Assembly: GCA_902779165.1 (NCBI GenBank)
Contig: CACZAN010000007.1
Span: forward strand, 1 to 64,000
DNA: 64,000 bases
Reading direction: 5' to 3'
Source: an uncultured Bacteroidales bacterium
Lineage (GTDB): Bacteria; Bacteroidota; Bacteroidia; Bacteroidales; Bacteroidaceae
Below the pieces are notes generated by a model. It was given only the letters and a program-made list of their open reading frames with translations. It ran no database searches and had not been told where the DNA came from. The first letter of the stretch is position 1; every line of letters starts with the position of its first letter. The translations under genes were made by a program, and so were the position numbers. Positions 34,209-44,200 of the stretch are shown piece after piece.

Positions 34209-35729
34209 ATGAATAAGAGTAATTGGCGCTGGTGGCTGTGCGGCCTTCTCTTTGTCGCCACCACAGTAAACTATCTCGACCGACAGGTCCTTTCGCTGAC
34301 ATGGAAGGACTTTATAGCACCAGAGTTTCATTGGACGAACTCCGATTACGGTAGCATTACCGCCGCTTTCTCGTTGTTCTATGCTTTCGTCAGTCTCTTT
34401 TCAGGAAAGTTCATCGACTGGGTCGGCACGAAGAAAGGGTATCTCATCGCTATCTTTGTCTGGAGCTTGGGTGCTTGTCTGCATGCGGGTTGTGGTTGGT
34501 TGACGATGCACATCCATGGCTTGGAGAGCGTGGAAGCACTGAGACTGGTGGAGGCAGGCAGCACGCTGGCACTCGCCATCTCGACCACCAGCGTGTGGCT
34601 TTTCATGGTCTGCCGTATGGTGCTGGCTGTCGGTGAGAGCGGTAACTTCCCTGCTGCCATCAAGGTCACGGCTGAATACTTCCCCAAGAAAGACCGGGCA
34701 CTGGCCACCAGTATTTTCAATTCCGGAGCTTCTGTGGGAGCCTTGGTGGCACCTGTCACCATCCCCTTCCTTGCCAGCGCCTACGGCTGGGAGTGGGCTT
34801 TCATCATCATCGGTGGTCTTGGTTTTCTGTGGATGGGCTTTTGGTATTATATGTATGAGAAGCCTGAGCAGAGCCGGCACGTGAATGAAGCGGAGCTGGA
34901 GTATATCAATCAGGATGAGATAGACTCTCCCCCCGCCCTCCCTGTTAGGGAGGGAGCAGAATGTGAAGAGCAGGCATCCGCTTCGCAATCCTCGATTGTA
35001 TCCGCTCCCTCCCTAACAGGGAGGGCGGGGGGAGAGTCTGAATCCTCTGGCATTTCTATTTGGAAATGCTTCACCATCCGTCACACTTGGAGCTATATCT
35101 GTGGCAAGTTCTTCACCGATGGTGTCTGGTGGTTCCTGCTTTTTTGGGCACCCGCCTACTTCAGCGACCAGTATGGCTACCGCAGTGACTCAGCGATGGG
35201 TGCCACGCTCATCTTTATCGTTTATCTCATTGTTACCCTTGTCAGTATCGCTGCCGGTGGCTATCTGCCCAAGTACTTCATCGAACGACGTGGTATGGAA
35301 GCGTATGCAGGACGACTGCGTGCTATGTTGATGTTTGCCTTCCTGCCTGTCTTCTCCCTCTTCGCGCAACCGTTGGGCGCTTACAGCGCTTGGTGGCCGG
35401 CTATCATCATTGGCTTGGCAGGCGCAGGACACCAGTCGTGGTCTGCTAACCTTTACAGCACCGTAGGCGACATGTTCCCCAAGAGTGCTGTTGCAACGAT
35501 TACAGGAATCGGAACGATGACTGGTGGCATCGCCTCTTTCGCTATCAACAAAGGAGCCGGTTGGCTCTTCGACTATAGTGATGCACAAGGTTCCGCCTTC
35601 CAATTCCTCGGCTTCGAGGGAAAGGAAGCAGGCTATATGATAATCTTCTGCTATTGTGCTGTCGCTTACCTTATTGCTTGGGCGTGTATGAAGACGCTCG
35701 TACCACGTTATAAAAAGGTGGAGCTCTGA
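34209..35729 (+). CDS. exuT: MFS hexuronate transporter (ExuT-like) with a palindrome-encoded loop
   Basis: 506 residues with 12 predicted membrane segments. The start WRWWLCGLLFVATTVNYLDRQVLSL and the motif-A-like GKFIDWVGTKKGY are typical of ACS-family hexuronate permeases, as is GESGNFPAAIKVTAEYFPKKDRALATS. It imports hexuronates by proton symport for the neighbouring uxaC/uxuA pathway. The central cytoplasmic loop between segments 6 and 7 contains an insert of about 40 residues (about 238-278, with PPALPVREGAE and APSLTGRAGGES), encoded by a perfect 36-bp inverted repeat. Family members normally have a much shorter loop here. Being in a loop, the insert probably leaves transport intact. 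Confidence 0.9.
   Translation: MNKSNWRWWLCGLLFVATTVNYLDRQVLSLTWKDFIAPEFHWTNSDYGSITAAFSLFYAFVSLFSGKFIDWVGTKKGYLIAIFVWSLGACLHAGCGWLTMHIHGLESVEALRLVEAGSTLALAISTTSVWLFMVCRMVLAVGESGNFPAAIKVTAEYFPKKDRALATSIFNSGASVGALVAPVTIPFLASAYGWEWAFIIIGGLGFLWMGFWYYMYEKPEQSRHVNEAELEYINQDEIDSPPALPVREGAECEEQASASQSSIVSAPSLTGRAGGESESSGISIWKCFTIRHTWSYICGKFFTDGVWWFLLFWAPAYFSDQYGYRSDSAMGATLIFIVYLIVTLVSIAAGGYLPKYFIERRGMEAYAGRLRAMLMFAFLPVFSLFAQPLGAYSAWWPAIIIGLAGAGHQSWSANLYSTVGDMFPKSAVATITGIGTMTGGIASFAINKGAGWLFDYSDAQGSAFQFLGFEGKEAGYMIIFCYCAVAYLIAWACMKTLVPRYKKVEL
34922..35039. repeat. Perfect 36-bp inverted-repeat element inside exuT
   Basis: AGACTCTCCCCCCGCCCTCC begins the left arm (34922-34957) and the right arm (35004-35039) is its exact reverse complement, with a 46-base centre. 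Each arm also holds its own palindrome CCCTCCCTGTTAGGGAGGG. The whole element reads as exuT codons. Confidence 0.95.
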
Positions 35730-35742
35730 AAAGAAGTTAGAT

Positions 35743-35875
35743 AAGTTATGTGGCCTTTAGCCATGGAAGTAATGTCGCGATGCGACGGAAGTTTCCGAAT
35801 TATCAAGGTGTTGCGAGTACCAAACGATGTAGATTACTTCTTTATGACATTCCGTGGCTGAACGCCACATAACTT
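35743..35875. repeat. 133-bp structured inverted-repeat element between convergent genes
   Basis: AAGTTATGTGGC..TTAGCCATGGAA on the left is matched by TTCCGTGGCTGAACGCCACA and TAACTT on the right. Internal pairs GAAGTAAT/ATTACTTC and GTCGC/GCGAC extend the structure. No ORF is present. It lies between exuT (+) and the SDR gene (-) and may double as terminator. It could be a small MITE-like element. Confidence 0.75.
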
Positions 35876-35899
35876 CTCGATAAGCGTAGCTCGCTAAAA

Positions 35900-36712
35900 C
35901 TACATTGCGAAGGCATTGAAGCCACCGTCGACCACTGCGACGGTTCCGGTTACAAAGCGCGACGCATTAGAAATCAGGTAATGAATGGTGCCGCAGAGTT
36001 CTTCGGGTTCTCCCATGCGGCCGAAGGGGGTCTGACGAATGACATCCTGTCCGCGTTGCGTGAAGCTACCGTCGGGATTCGTCAGTAGTGAGCGGTTTTG
36101 CTCCGTGATGAAGAACCCTGGAGCGATGGCGTTCACACGTATGCCTTCGCCGAATTTCTTGGCGCACTCGGTAGCCATATAGGCCGTGAAGTTCGAGATA
36201 CCGGCCTTTGCGGCAGCATAGCCACAGACACGTGTCATCGGACGGAAGGCTGCCATTGAAGAGAAATTGACGATGGCGCCACGCTTTTGAGCCGCCATGG
36301 GACGCAGGAACACCTGAGTGGGGATGACCGTGCCCGTGAGGTTCAGGTTCAGCACCGTCTGGAACTGTGCCGGATCTAAATCGAAGAACGTCTTATCGGG
36401 AGCGATGGTGGCACCGGGCATATTGCCTCCTGCGGCGTTCAGCAAGGCGTCCACACGTCCGTATTTTTCCACAATTTCATCGCAGTTTTGCTGTACCTTG
36501 GCAATATCGAGCACGTCTGTTTCGAGGAACATAGCCTCGTTACCTGCAGCCTGGATTTCTGCCACGATAGCGTTGCCGACTGCGGCCTTGCGACCAAGAA
36601 TAACGACCTTAGCACCTTCTGCGGCCAGGTATTTGGCGATGGAACGGCCGAGTACGCCTGTACCGCCTGTGATGACAACAACGTTGTCTTGAATGTTAAA
36701 GAGAGAAGACAT
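35900..36712 (-). CDS. SDR-family oxidoreductase, probable D-mannonate oxidoreductase (fructuronate reductase)
   Basis: 270 residues, cytoplasmic. The Rossmann motif TGGTGVLGRSIA, the NAAGG segment and the catalytic SSMAAFRPMTRVCGYAAAKAG (Ser, Tyr-x-x-x-Lys) are all seen, as is PGFFITEQNRSLL near the end. Standing after uxuA in the same direction, it most likely reduces D-fructuronate to D-mannonate and so replaces the classical long-chain UxuB. That assignment comes from context. Sequence alone says only SDR. The 59-base gap to uxuA holds a fragment of the CCCTATAAGCCCC repeat. Confidence 0.88.
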   Translation of the reverse strand: MSSLFNIQDNVVVITGGTGVLGRSIAKYLAAEGAKVVILGRKAAVGNAIVAEIQAAGNEAMFLETDVLDIAKVQQNCDEIVEKYGRVDALLNAAGGNMPGATIAPDKTFFDLDPAQFQTVLNLNLTGTVIPTQVFLRPMAAQKRGAIVNFSSMAAFRPMTRVCGYAAAKAGISNFTAYMATECAKKFGEGIRVNAIAPGFFITEQNRSLLTNPDGSFTQRGQDVIRQTPFGRMGEPEELCGTIHYLISNASRFVTGTVAVVDGGFNAFAM

Positions 36713-36736
36713 GATGAATAGTATTAATTGTGATTA

Positions 36737-36756
36737 TGGGGCTTATAGGGCCAATA
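36737..36756 (-). repeat. CCCTATAAGCCCC repeat fragment
   Basis: TGGGGCTTATAGGGCCAATA matches in reverse the family seen at 6909, 49777 and 53123. Confidence 0.6.
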
Positions 36757-36771
36757 GAGGTCAAGGGGCAA

Positions 36772-38001
36772 TTAAATCGCTGCCATCACTCCCTGCACCT
36801 GTGCCATGGCAAACATACGGCCGAGGAAGCTGTAGCCGGCGTTGTAGCCGCGTGTCTCGTCGCCAAGCATTGTCTTGCCGTGGTCTACGCGGAAGGGGAG
36901 AAGACCCTGTGAACTATCATTAGGGAGAGAGGTTGCCTGGCGACGAGTTTCTTCTGCACTGAAAATGCGGCAGAGCTCCACGACATTGGCGCGTCCGCCC
37001 AAGTGACTGGCCTCTGTGAAATCGCCATTGGGGAAGATGTGGCAGGAACGAAGGTGGACGAAGTGCGTGCGAGGAGCAAACTCACGGGCCATGGCCACCA
37101 CATCATTGTAGGCTCCTGCCGAAAGGCTTCCGGCACAGAATGTGAGGCCATTGTGGGGATTGGGCACTGCGTTGAGGAACCAACGGATATCCTCTGACGT
37201 GCGGACAATACGCGGCAAACCTAAGATTTCGATTGGGGGATCATCGGGATGTACGCACATATTGATGCCGCATTCTTCGCAGACAGGCATGATGGCTTCG
37301 AGGAAGTACTTCATATTGGCGCGAAGCTGCTCCTTGCCAATGCCTTTATATTTGTCGAGTAGCTGATGGAATAGCTCCAACGGATGCTCGTCGCCCTCCT
37401 TGAAGTTGCCGCTGACGAAGCCTTGCGTCTTGATGACGATGTTCTCTACCAACAGATGATCCTTCTCTGGTGTCATCGTGCGGGCCAGCTCGTCGGCTTC
37501 GGCCAGTACGTTGCGGCCTTCACCCACGCCGTCGGGGAAGCGGAATGCAGCCCACTCTTCCCGCGCGCCTACGCGTTTTAATATATAGGTGTCGAAGTAA
37601 GCAAACTCCGAGTAGGAGAAGTAAAGGTTATAGGTGCCGTCGTCATTAGGATGCATCAGGTCTGTGCGCGCCCAATCCAACACGGGCATGAAGTTGTAGC
37701 ATACTGTATGAATACCTTCTGCTGCCAGGTTGCGCAGACTCTGTTTGTAGGTTTCTATTTGTTCGTCGCGGTCGGGGCCACCATATTTTATGGTCTCTGT
37801 GACGGGAAGGCTCTCCACGACACTCCATCGCAATCCTCTGGCCTCGATGAACTCCCGCAGGTCACGAATCTGTTCCCGAGTCCATACTTGTCCGAGAGGC
37901 ACATCGTGCAGGGCAGTTACGATTCCCTCCACGCCGATTTGCCTTAACATTTCTAATGTGATCTTGTCCTTTTTGCCGAACCAGCGCCATGTTTTTTCCA
38001 T
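36772..38001 (-). CDS. uxuA: Mannonate dehydratase
   Basis: 409 residues, near the usual 390-400. It dehydrates D-mannonate to 2-keto-3-deoxygluconate. Family sequence is clear from the start MEKTWRWFGKKDKITLEMLRQIGVEGIVTALHDVPLGQVW, with VVESLPVTETIKYGG and VCYNFMPVLDWARTDL following. Metal and substrate sites are in NMCVHPDDPP, TFCAGSLSAG and FVHLRSCH. The gene precedes the SDR reductase in a two-gene unit. KDG kinase and aldolase are not in the window. A TACTTTTG box is at 38036-38043. Confidence 0.96.
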   Translation of the reverse strand: MEKTWRWFGKKDKITLEMLRQIGVEGIVTALHDVPLGQVWTREQIRDLREFIEARGLRWSVVESLPVTETIKYGGPDRDEQIETYKQSLRNLAAEGIHTVCYNFMPVLDWARTDLMHPNDDGTYNLYFSYSEFAYFDTYILKRVGAREEWAAFRFPDGVGEGRNVLAEADELARTMTPEKDHLLVENIVIKTQGFVSGNFKEGDEHPLELFHQLLDKYKGIGKEQLRANMKYFLEAIMPVCEECGINMCVHPDDPPIEILGLPRIVRTSEDIRWFLNAVPNPHNGLTFCAGSLSAGAYNDVVAMAREFAPRTHFVHLRSCHIFPNGDFTEASHLGGRANVVELCRIFSAEETRRQATSLPNDSSQGLLPFRVDHGKTMLGDETRGYNAGYSFLGRMFAMAQVQGVMAAI

Positions 38002-38035
38002 ATATTTTAGGGCTTTTTAAATGATTTCTTTGTGC

Positions 38036-38043
38036 AAAAGTAC
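38036..38043 (-). promoter_or_regulatory. -7 box (TACTTTTG) for uxuA-SDR
   Basis: CAAAAGTA on the plus strand, 35 bases before the uxuA start. The interval 38044-38199 shows A-rich sequence only. Confidence 0.65.
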
Positions 38044-38199
38044 TACTTTTCGATGAGAAACCGCCTTTTCATACCTCAAAATATGCAAAAGCAACATCCA
38101 GAATCGACAAAAAGAGGGAGAAAAACAGGAAAATGGAAGAAAAAAGGTCCTTTATTACGTTTTTTTTGCAAAAAACCTTGCTCGTACCGCCAAAAGCCG

Positions 38200-38207
38200 T
38201 AACTTTG
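38200..38207 (+). promoter_or_regulatory. -7 box (TAACTTTG) for the 2171-residue protein
   Basis: TAACTTTG lies 84 bases before the ATG at 38292, giving a leader of about 78 bases. Confidence 0.6.
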
Positions 38208-38291
38208 TCCCCGCTAAGGGTGAAATATGCCCTATGCCTACCTATCTAGAAACTTTAATTAACCCTATTTATTAACTTAATTCATCAAACT

Positions 38292-41200
38292 ATGAAGAAA
38301 AAACTACTATTTCTCTTCTCGATGATGGCTCTCCTGTTCGCTCCGTTTTCTTTGAGCGCTCAAACAGATGATGAGTACAATGCTGCTCTCGCAGCCATCA
38401 CAGATGGAGGTACGTATCGTGTCTTCACAGACATTGGAGGAACCAATTATTATCTGAATACCTCAGGTAAGTTGGTTAGCAATGTCAAGAAGGCATCGAC
38501 TTTCACCTTTACCGCAGTAAAGGCTGAAGGTACTCTCTATGAAACGGGTTGGAACCTTGGTTGCAAGTTTACCAACCCCAGTCTTGATGGTGGTTCCACT
38601 GGTAATGTCGTCCAAAAGGGCGGTATCAATGTGGGTTCCAACGACCGCAATGATTGGGAACGTCAGGTATTCTTCAAGAATGCTGAGGGCAAGTATGCCA
38701 TCCGTTCCACAAATGCCAACAGTGCTAACTGGGGTGCCAATACCTATTGGGACGCCGTAACTTACGAAGAATTACCTGCTGCAGGCTATTCTCTCGAAGC
38801 TTCTTTCGTTTGGCAGATCGAGGCAAACGTCGACAACCGTCCTGCAGCTTGGAATAAGACTCAGACTTGGGCTCCTATTCTTCAGGCTCTCGGAGGTCTG
38901 GCTACAAAGGGTGAACAATTCACATCCAATGCTAAAGAGTCAAGTGAAGGAAGTTATGACGCCCTCGTAGATGGCGAATATACGACCTACTTCCACTCCA
39001 CATGGAGCGGATCGGCTGATGCTGACCACTATCTTCAGGTTGCATTGCCCGATGCAGTTCAAGACTTCTACATCTATTTCAAGAAGCGTTCTCAGAACAA
39101 CAACAACCGTCCGACTGATATCATCGTTAGCGGTAGCAATGATGGCGAGGCTTTCACTCAGATTACTGAGATTAACGAAGGGTTACCTACAGGTGCAACG
39201 CCTATTGATTACATTTCCGCTAAGGTTTCGGGAGCTGAGGCTTACACATATCTCCGCTTCACGATTATTGACACTAACAACCATGCAGTTGACAAGTCAG
39301 CTGAAGGTCACAAGTTCTTTACTTTCTCCGAATTCTACATCCTGCCCAGCAATGCCCTGACGGATGCTGCCGCTCCTCTGATGGTTGCTGACTACACCGA
39401 TCTTGAGGATGAGGATGTTGCAAAGATTAACGAGCTCGATGCAAAGATTGCAGCACAGGCACAGTATGCTGATGCAATGGCTAAGATTGAAGATGGCGGC
39501 AACTATAGCATATCCACAGAGTTCGGTGGTGATAAGTATTATCTGACTGCTGCTGGTACTCTTACAAAGGATATTGCTTCTGCTGGTGCCTTCACCTTCA
39601 CGAAGGTTGCTGGTGTTGAATACCCGTATGGCTTCTATGTTGATGCTGGAAAACGCTTCACCAATGCTCCTGGGACATCAGAGTCTGTTTTGAAGTGTGG
39701 AAACATCAATGTTACTGATGGTAATCGTGCAGATTGGGAAGCACAGGTGTTCTTCATGAACGAAGAAGGTAAGTTTGCTGTCCGTTCTACCAACGCTGGC
39801 TATACAGCAAGCGGTTGGGGATGGATTGGCAGCGCTTATTGGACCGTTGATGAAGTTGACGGTGCTCCCGTTGCTCAGTATAGTTTTGATAAGATTTTCA
39901 TCTGGACACTTGAGGACAACAGCCTCATTGACGTAACCTACAACCTCGTTGTCAACGGCGAAATCGCTGCTACCGAGTCTATTAAGGCTCCTGTTGGCTT
40001 CGTTCCTACAGCTCCCGCAAGCTTCAACGAAGCTATCGCAGGCCAGACTCATGGTCTTTTTGCCCTGAAGCCCGATGTGGAGGCTATCACAGCTGAGACC
40101 ACAGTCGTGAACTTCACTCCCGAATGGGGCGGTCTCTTCGAGTTCTCTGAGAGCTTCGCAAAGGCTAAGTGGTATAACATGACCATCCGTGGCGATTATT
40201 GGGTAGCTATGGACGAAAGCGAGCCTTACTATCCGAAGTCCGACAAGGATCTCAAGAACCTGAACAGCTATTGGGCATTCAAGGCTGTCGAGGGCGAACC
40301 CCTTCAGGTCGTCATCATGAATGCTGCAGCTGGTGAAGGCAAGAGCCTGTCCGTAGATGGCGACAACGTCGTTATGCGTGATGGCGAGTGCAAGTGGGAT
40401 ATCTATGGCAATAGTGACGGTTTCGTAATGCGTCCTGTGGAAGGTGGCGAGAACGACTGGGTGAACCAGAATGGCGGTTCCAGTGGTCCTCTGCAGTTCT
40501 GGAAGAGCACAGGTGGCCGGACCGATAATGGTTCTACTTTCCGTGTTAAGGAAGCTGCAGCTATCTATGCAATCACACTCGCAGAAACAGTTAACGGAAC
40601 TGTCGCTGCCGACAAGGATAAGGCTCCTGTTGGTGCAACGGTTAAGTTGACTCTCACTCCTGATGAGGGCAAAGTCGTCGATGAGGTTATTGTTAAGGCT
40701 GGTGAAGAGACTGTCGAGTATGACGCCAAGAAGTTCACTTTCGTGATGCCTGCTTCTGATGTCATAGTCACCGTCACCTTCACAGATGCTCCTGACATCT
40801 ACATCGAAACCGACCTCACCGCTCAGTTCCCGATCGATTGGCAGGGCTGGACTGGTGCAACCGGTTTTGTTGGCTGGGCAGCTCCCGCTGTTACTACCAA
40901 TGACGGTCGCGAGACACCTGCTTGCGAAAAGTACCAAGGAACTTGCGAGCCTACGGGTGATGTGTTCACTCGCACTCTGACAGGTCTGGCAAATGGTATA
41001 TATAATATTGAATTGTATGGTGCCGCAGCCTATACTTCTGGCCGTGGCTTCGACTCCGAACTGGTGGAGGGCGACGAGACCGCTGTATATCTCTATGCTA
41101 AGACTCCTGCTGGTGAGGTTAAACAATACATTCCTGCTCACGTTGCTGACAACTTCAATGGAACAGGCATTGCTACCGCATTACTTGAAAATGTGGAGGT

Positions 41201-44200
41201 CACCGATGGTACCATTGTAATTGGTATGACTAAAGAGAAGGGCCTGACCAACTGGCATGTCGTACAGATTAAGGGTGTGACAGCTAAGGTTAAGGCTGCT
41301 GAAGTGTTGGCTACTACTGTAGCTCGTGCTAAGGCTGTTGATACTTCTGTTCTTTCCAGCGCTCTCGCTGGTAAGTTGGCACAGGCTGTTGAGGACAACG
41401 ATGGCGTTTATTACACAGCCGAAGATTACATTGCAGCCATCAATGCTATTGAGGCTGTCATCGCTGAGGCCGACATTTACGTTGTTGCCGCTCCGAAACT
41501 TGAGCAGATGAAGAAGTTCGTAGACGCTACCAACTTCTACACAGCCGAGGCTAAGGCTACCTATTATGACACTCCGAAACAAAAGCTGGATGAGGGTACA
41601 CTGACCATGGGCGAAGCTAATGCCCTGCAAGATCCTTATGTTATTACAGGCTGGCGTGCAGACGTCGCTGTTGATGACCTGCTTTGCAGTGTTTGGGATG
41701 TCGAACCCGCAGACTGGAATAACCTCCACGTGAATACATGGAGCAATGAAGGCGTGAACGACGGCTCTGAGTTCAAGGTTCCGTTCTTCGAGTACTGGAC
41801 AGGTGATGACAACTCTTTGGCTGAAAAGACAATGACCGCCACCTTCGAAGGTCTCGAGGCAGGTAAGACCGCTTTGGTTAACATTTGGGTACGTGTACGA
41901 GCTAAGAACGAAGTGGCCGCTGCTGACGCTACCGGCATCACTCTGCAGGTGAACGACGGCGAAGCTGTTGACGTAACCGAAGGTGAGGCTTTCGGCCAGT
42001 TCAATGTTGCTAAGTATGCTGCTCTTGGTGTTGTTGGTGAAGATGGCAAACTCGTTGTTAAGTTCAACGTTGCCGCTGACAACAACATCAGCTGGCTCAG
42101 CTTCCAGAACGCTCAGTACAGCTACGTTGATCCTGAGTTGGTGGATTATGCTACAGCTCTGTACAATATCGAGGATGGTGCTAACTACAGCATCACTACC
42201 AAGGTTGGTGAAGATACCTATTATCTGACAGCCGATGGTAAGTTGACCGCCGATGCTGACGCCGCTGGTATCTTCGGATTCCAGAAGGTCGAAGGTGCAC
42301 AGTATGAGTATGGCTTCTTGCTGACTTCTCAGAACAACACTCGCTTCAGCAATCCTGTTAACACCGAGGAAGCCGCTCTGACGAATGGTAGCCTGAATAC
42401 TTCCACGAACAACCGTACCGATTGGGAAGCTCAGGTCTTCTTCTATAAAGATGGTAAGTTTGCCGTGCGTTCCACAAACGCTGCCTATAACGGTGAAACC
42501 AGCGGATGGTCTTGGATTGGCAACACCTACTGGGCAGTCCATGAAGGTCCTCTCGCTGAGTACGGCTGGGAGAAGAGCTTCGATTTTGAACTCGTGAAAG
42601 TGAATACCGTGAAGGTGACCTATGCATTGTATGATGATGGTAGCGAAGAGCCCGTTCAGAGCGTTGTTGTTACTCAGAAGATGAACAGCGAAGTCTCGAT
42701 ACCTTCTGCTTACACCTCTGTCGCATTCTACGATTATGTTGCTGAAGGCACGATCGGTACGGAAGACTGCACCATCAAGGTGACCCGTACCTACAAGGCT
42801 GGCTTGATCTTCAATCTCGATGATCTGAGCAATACAAAGGCTTACACCGTCGCTTGCGACCGCGGTGCTATGCTGACAAACGGCGAAACCATCGCCTCCA
42901 CATCAAGCACCGATTATGCAAGCGCAGATCCTGGCCAGTTCGCTATCATCAGCTATGAGGACAACTACTACCTCTATAGCGTGGCTGACAAGAAGTTCGT
43001 GACCAACAGCGGTATTTTGTCAGACGTTCCCGTGAACGGTGCTGCAGATGCCATCAAGATGGATCCGAAGACCGCTCCTTACTTCATGTACTACTTCACG
43101 GTTGCCGAAGGCACGAACTACGGCGTCAACACGAACGGTACGGGCAATCTTGGAGGCATTGTCATTAACGATTGGATGACTGCCGATCCTGGTAACCAGT
43201 ACTACATGATTGAGGCCGCTGACTTCGATCCCACTGCAGCTCTGGCAATGTTGGAGAAGGGTGCATATCTCGTTCCGTTACAGGAAGCTCTGGCTGCCAA
43301 CGAGCCTAATCCCGTACTTGCTGGTGCAGGCCTGTTCCAGAAGCCTCAGGGAGCTTATGACACCTATAAGCAGATTTACGATGCACAGAAGCTCGTGGCT
43401 GAAAACGAGGCTTCCACCATTGCAGAACTCATAGATGCTAAGGCTGCTCTTGATGACGCAATTGCAGACTACGCTGCTGTTGAGGTCAACAAGCCCATAG
43501 CCGGTGAGTTCTATATGTTCCAGCACAAGTCCAGTGGTGGTTACATGGGCTTCAATGAGGCAGGCAATCTGTTCGTACTTGATGATCCCGATGCCTTCGT
43601 TTGGAGCGAGGTCGAGGGTGGCTACAACCTCAACAATGGAGCTGTCTTCATTGCCGTAGATGGTAGCACACTGCTTGGTAACGCTGCAGAAGGTGTTCTG
43701 ATTAATGCTACTCCTGTTGCTACTACTGAGGACGGTCAGCTGTTCTACAATATCTTCACCACCACCACCGATGGTAAGGTAAGAGCTATCACTGGTTCTA
43801 CCGCAGGTAAGAAGGCAACCTTGCTCACCACTCCCAGCGAGAAGTCTCAGTGGACGATTGTGAAGTACGAGCCTAAGACCACTATAGATATCGCCGTTAA
43901 TGTCGAGCGCTATTCTGGCATGGGTTACACCGTAACCGAAGCAAGCGTAGACTTCGCTGAAGCTAAGAAGTTCCTCGGTGTTGAAGAACTGACAACCGAC
44001 ATGCTCAGCATCATCAATCCTGATGAGACTGAAATCACCGACTATGCAACGTATGACGGTTGGTTCAATGCAGAAGGTGTTGCTACCACTTGGGGCGAGA
44101 CCACTGCTATCAATGTGAAGTTCTTCCAGGCTATTCCTGATGGTAAGTTCACCATCTGCGACATGAATGGTGCAGACGAGATCGGTAAGGCCTACACTGT

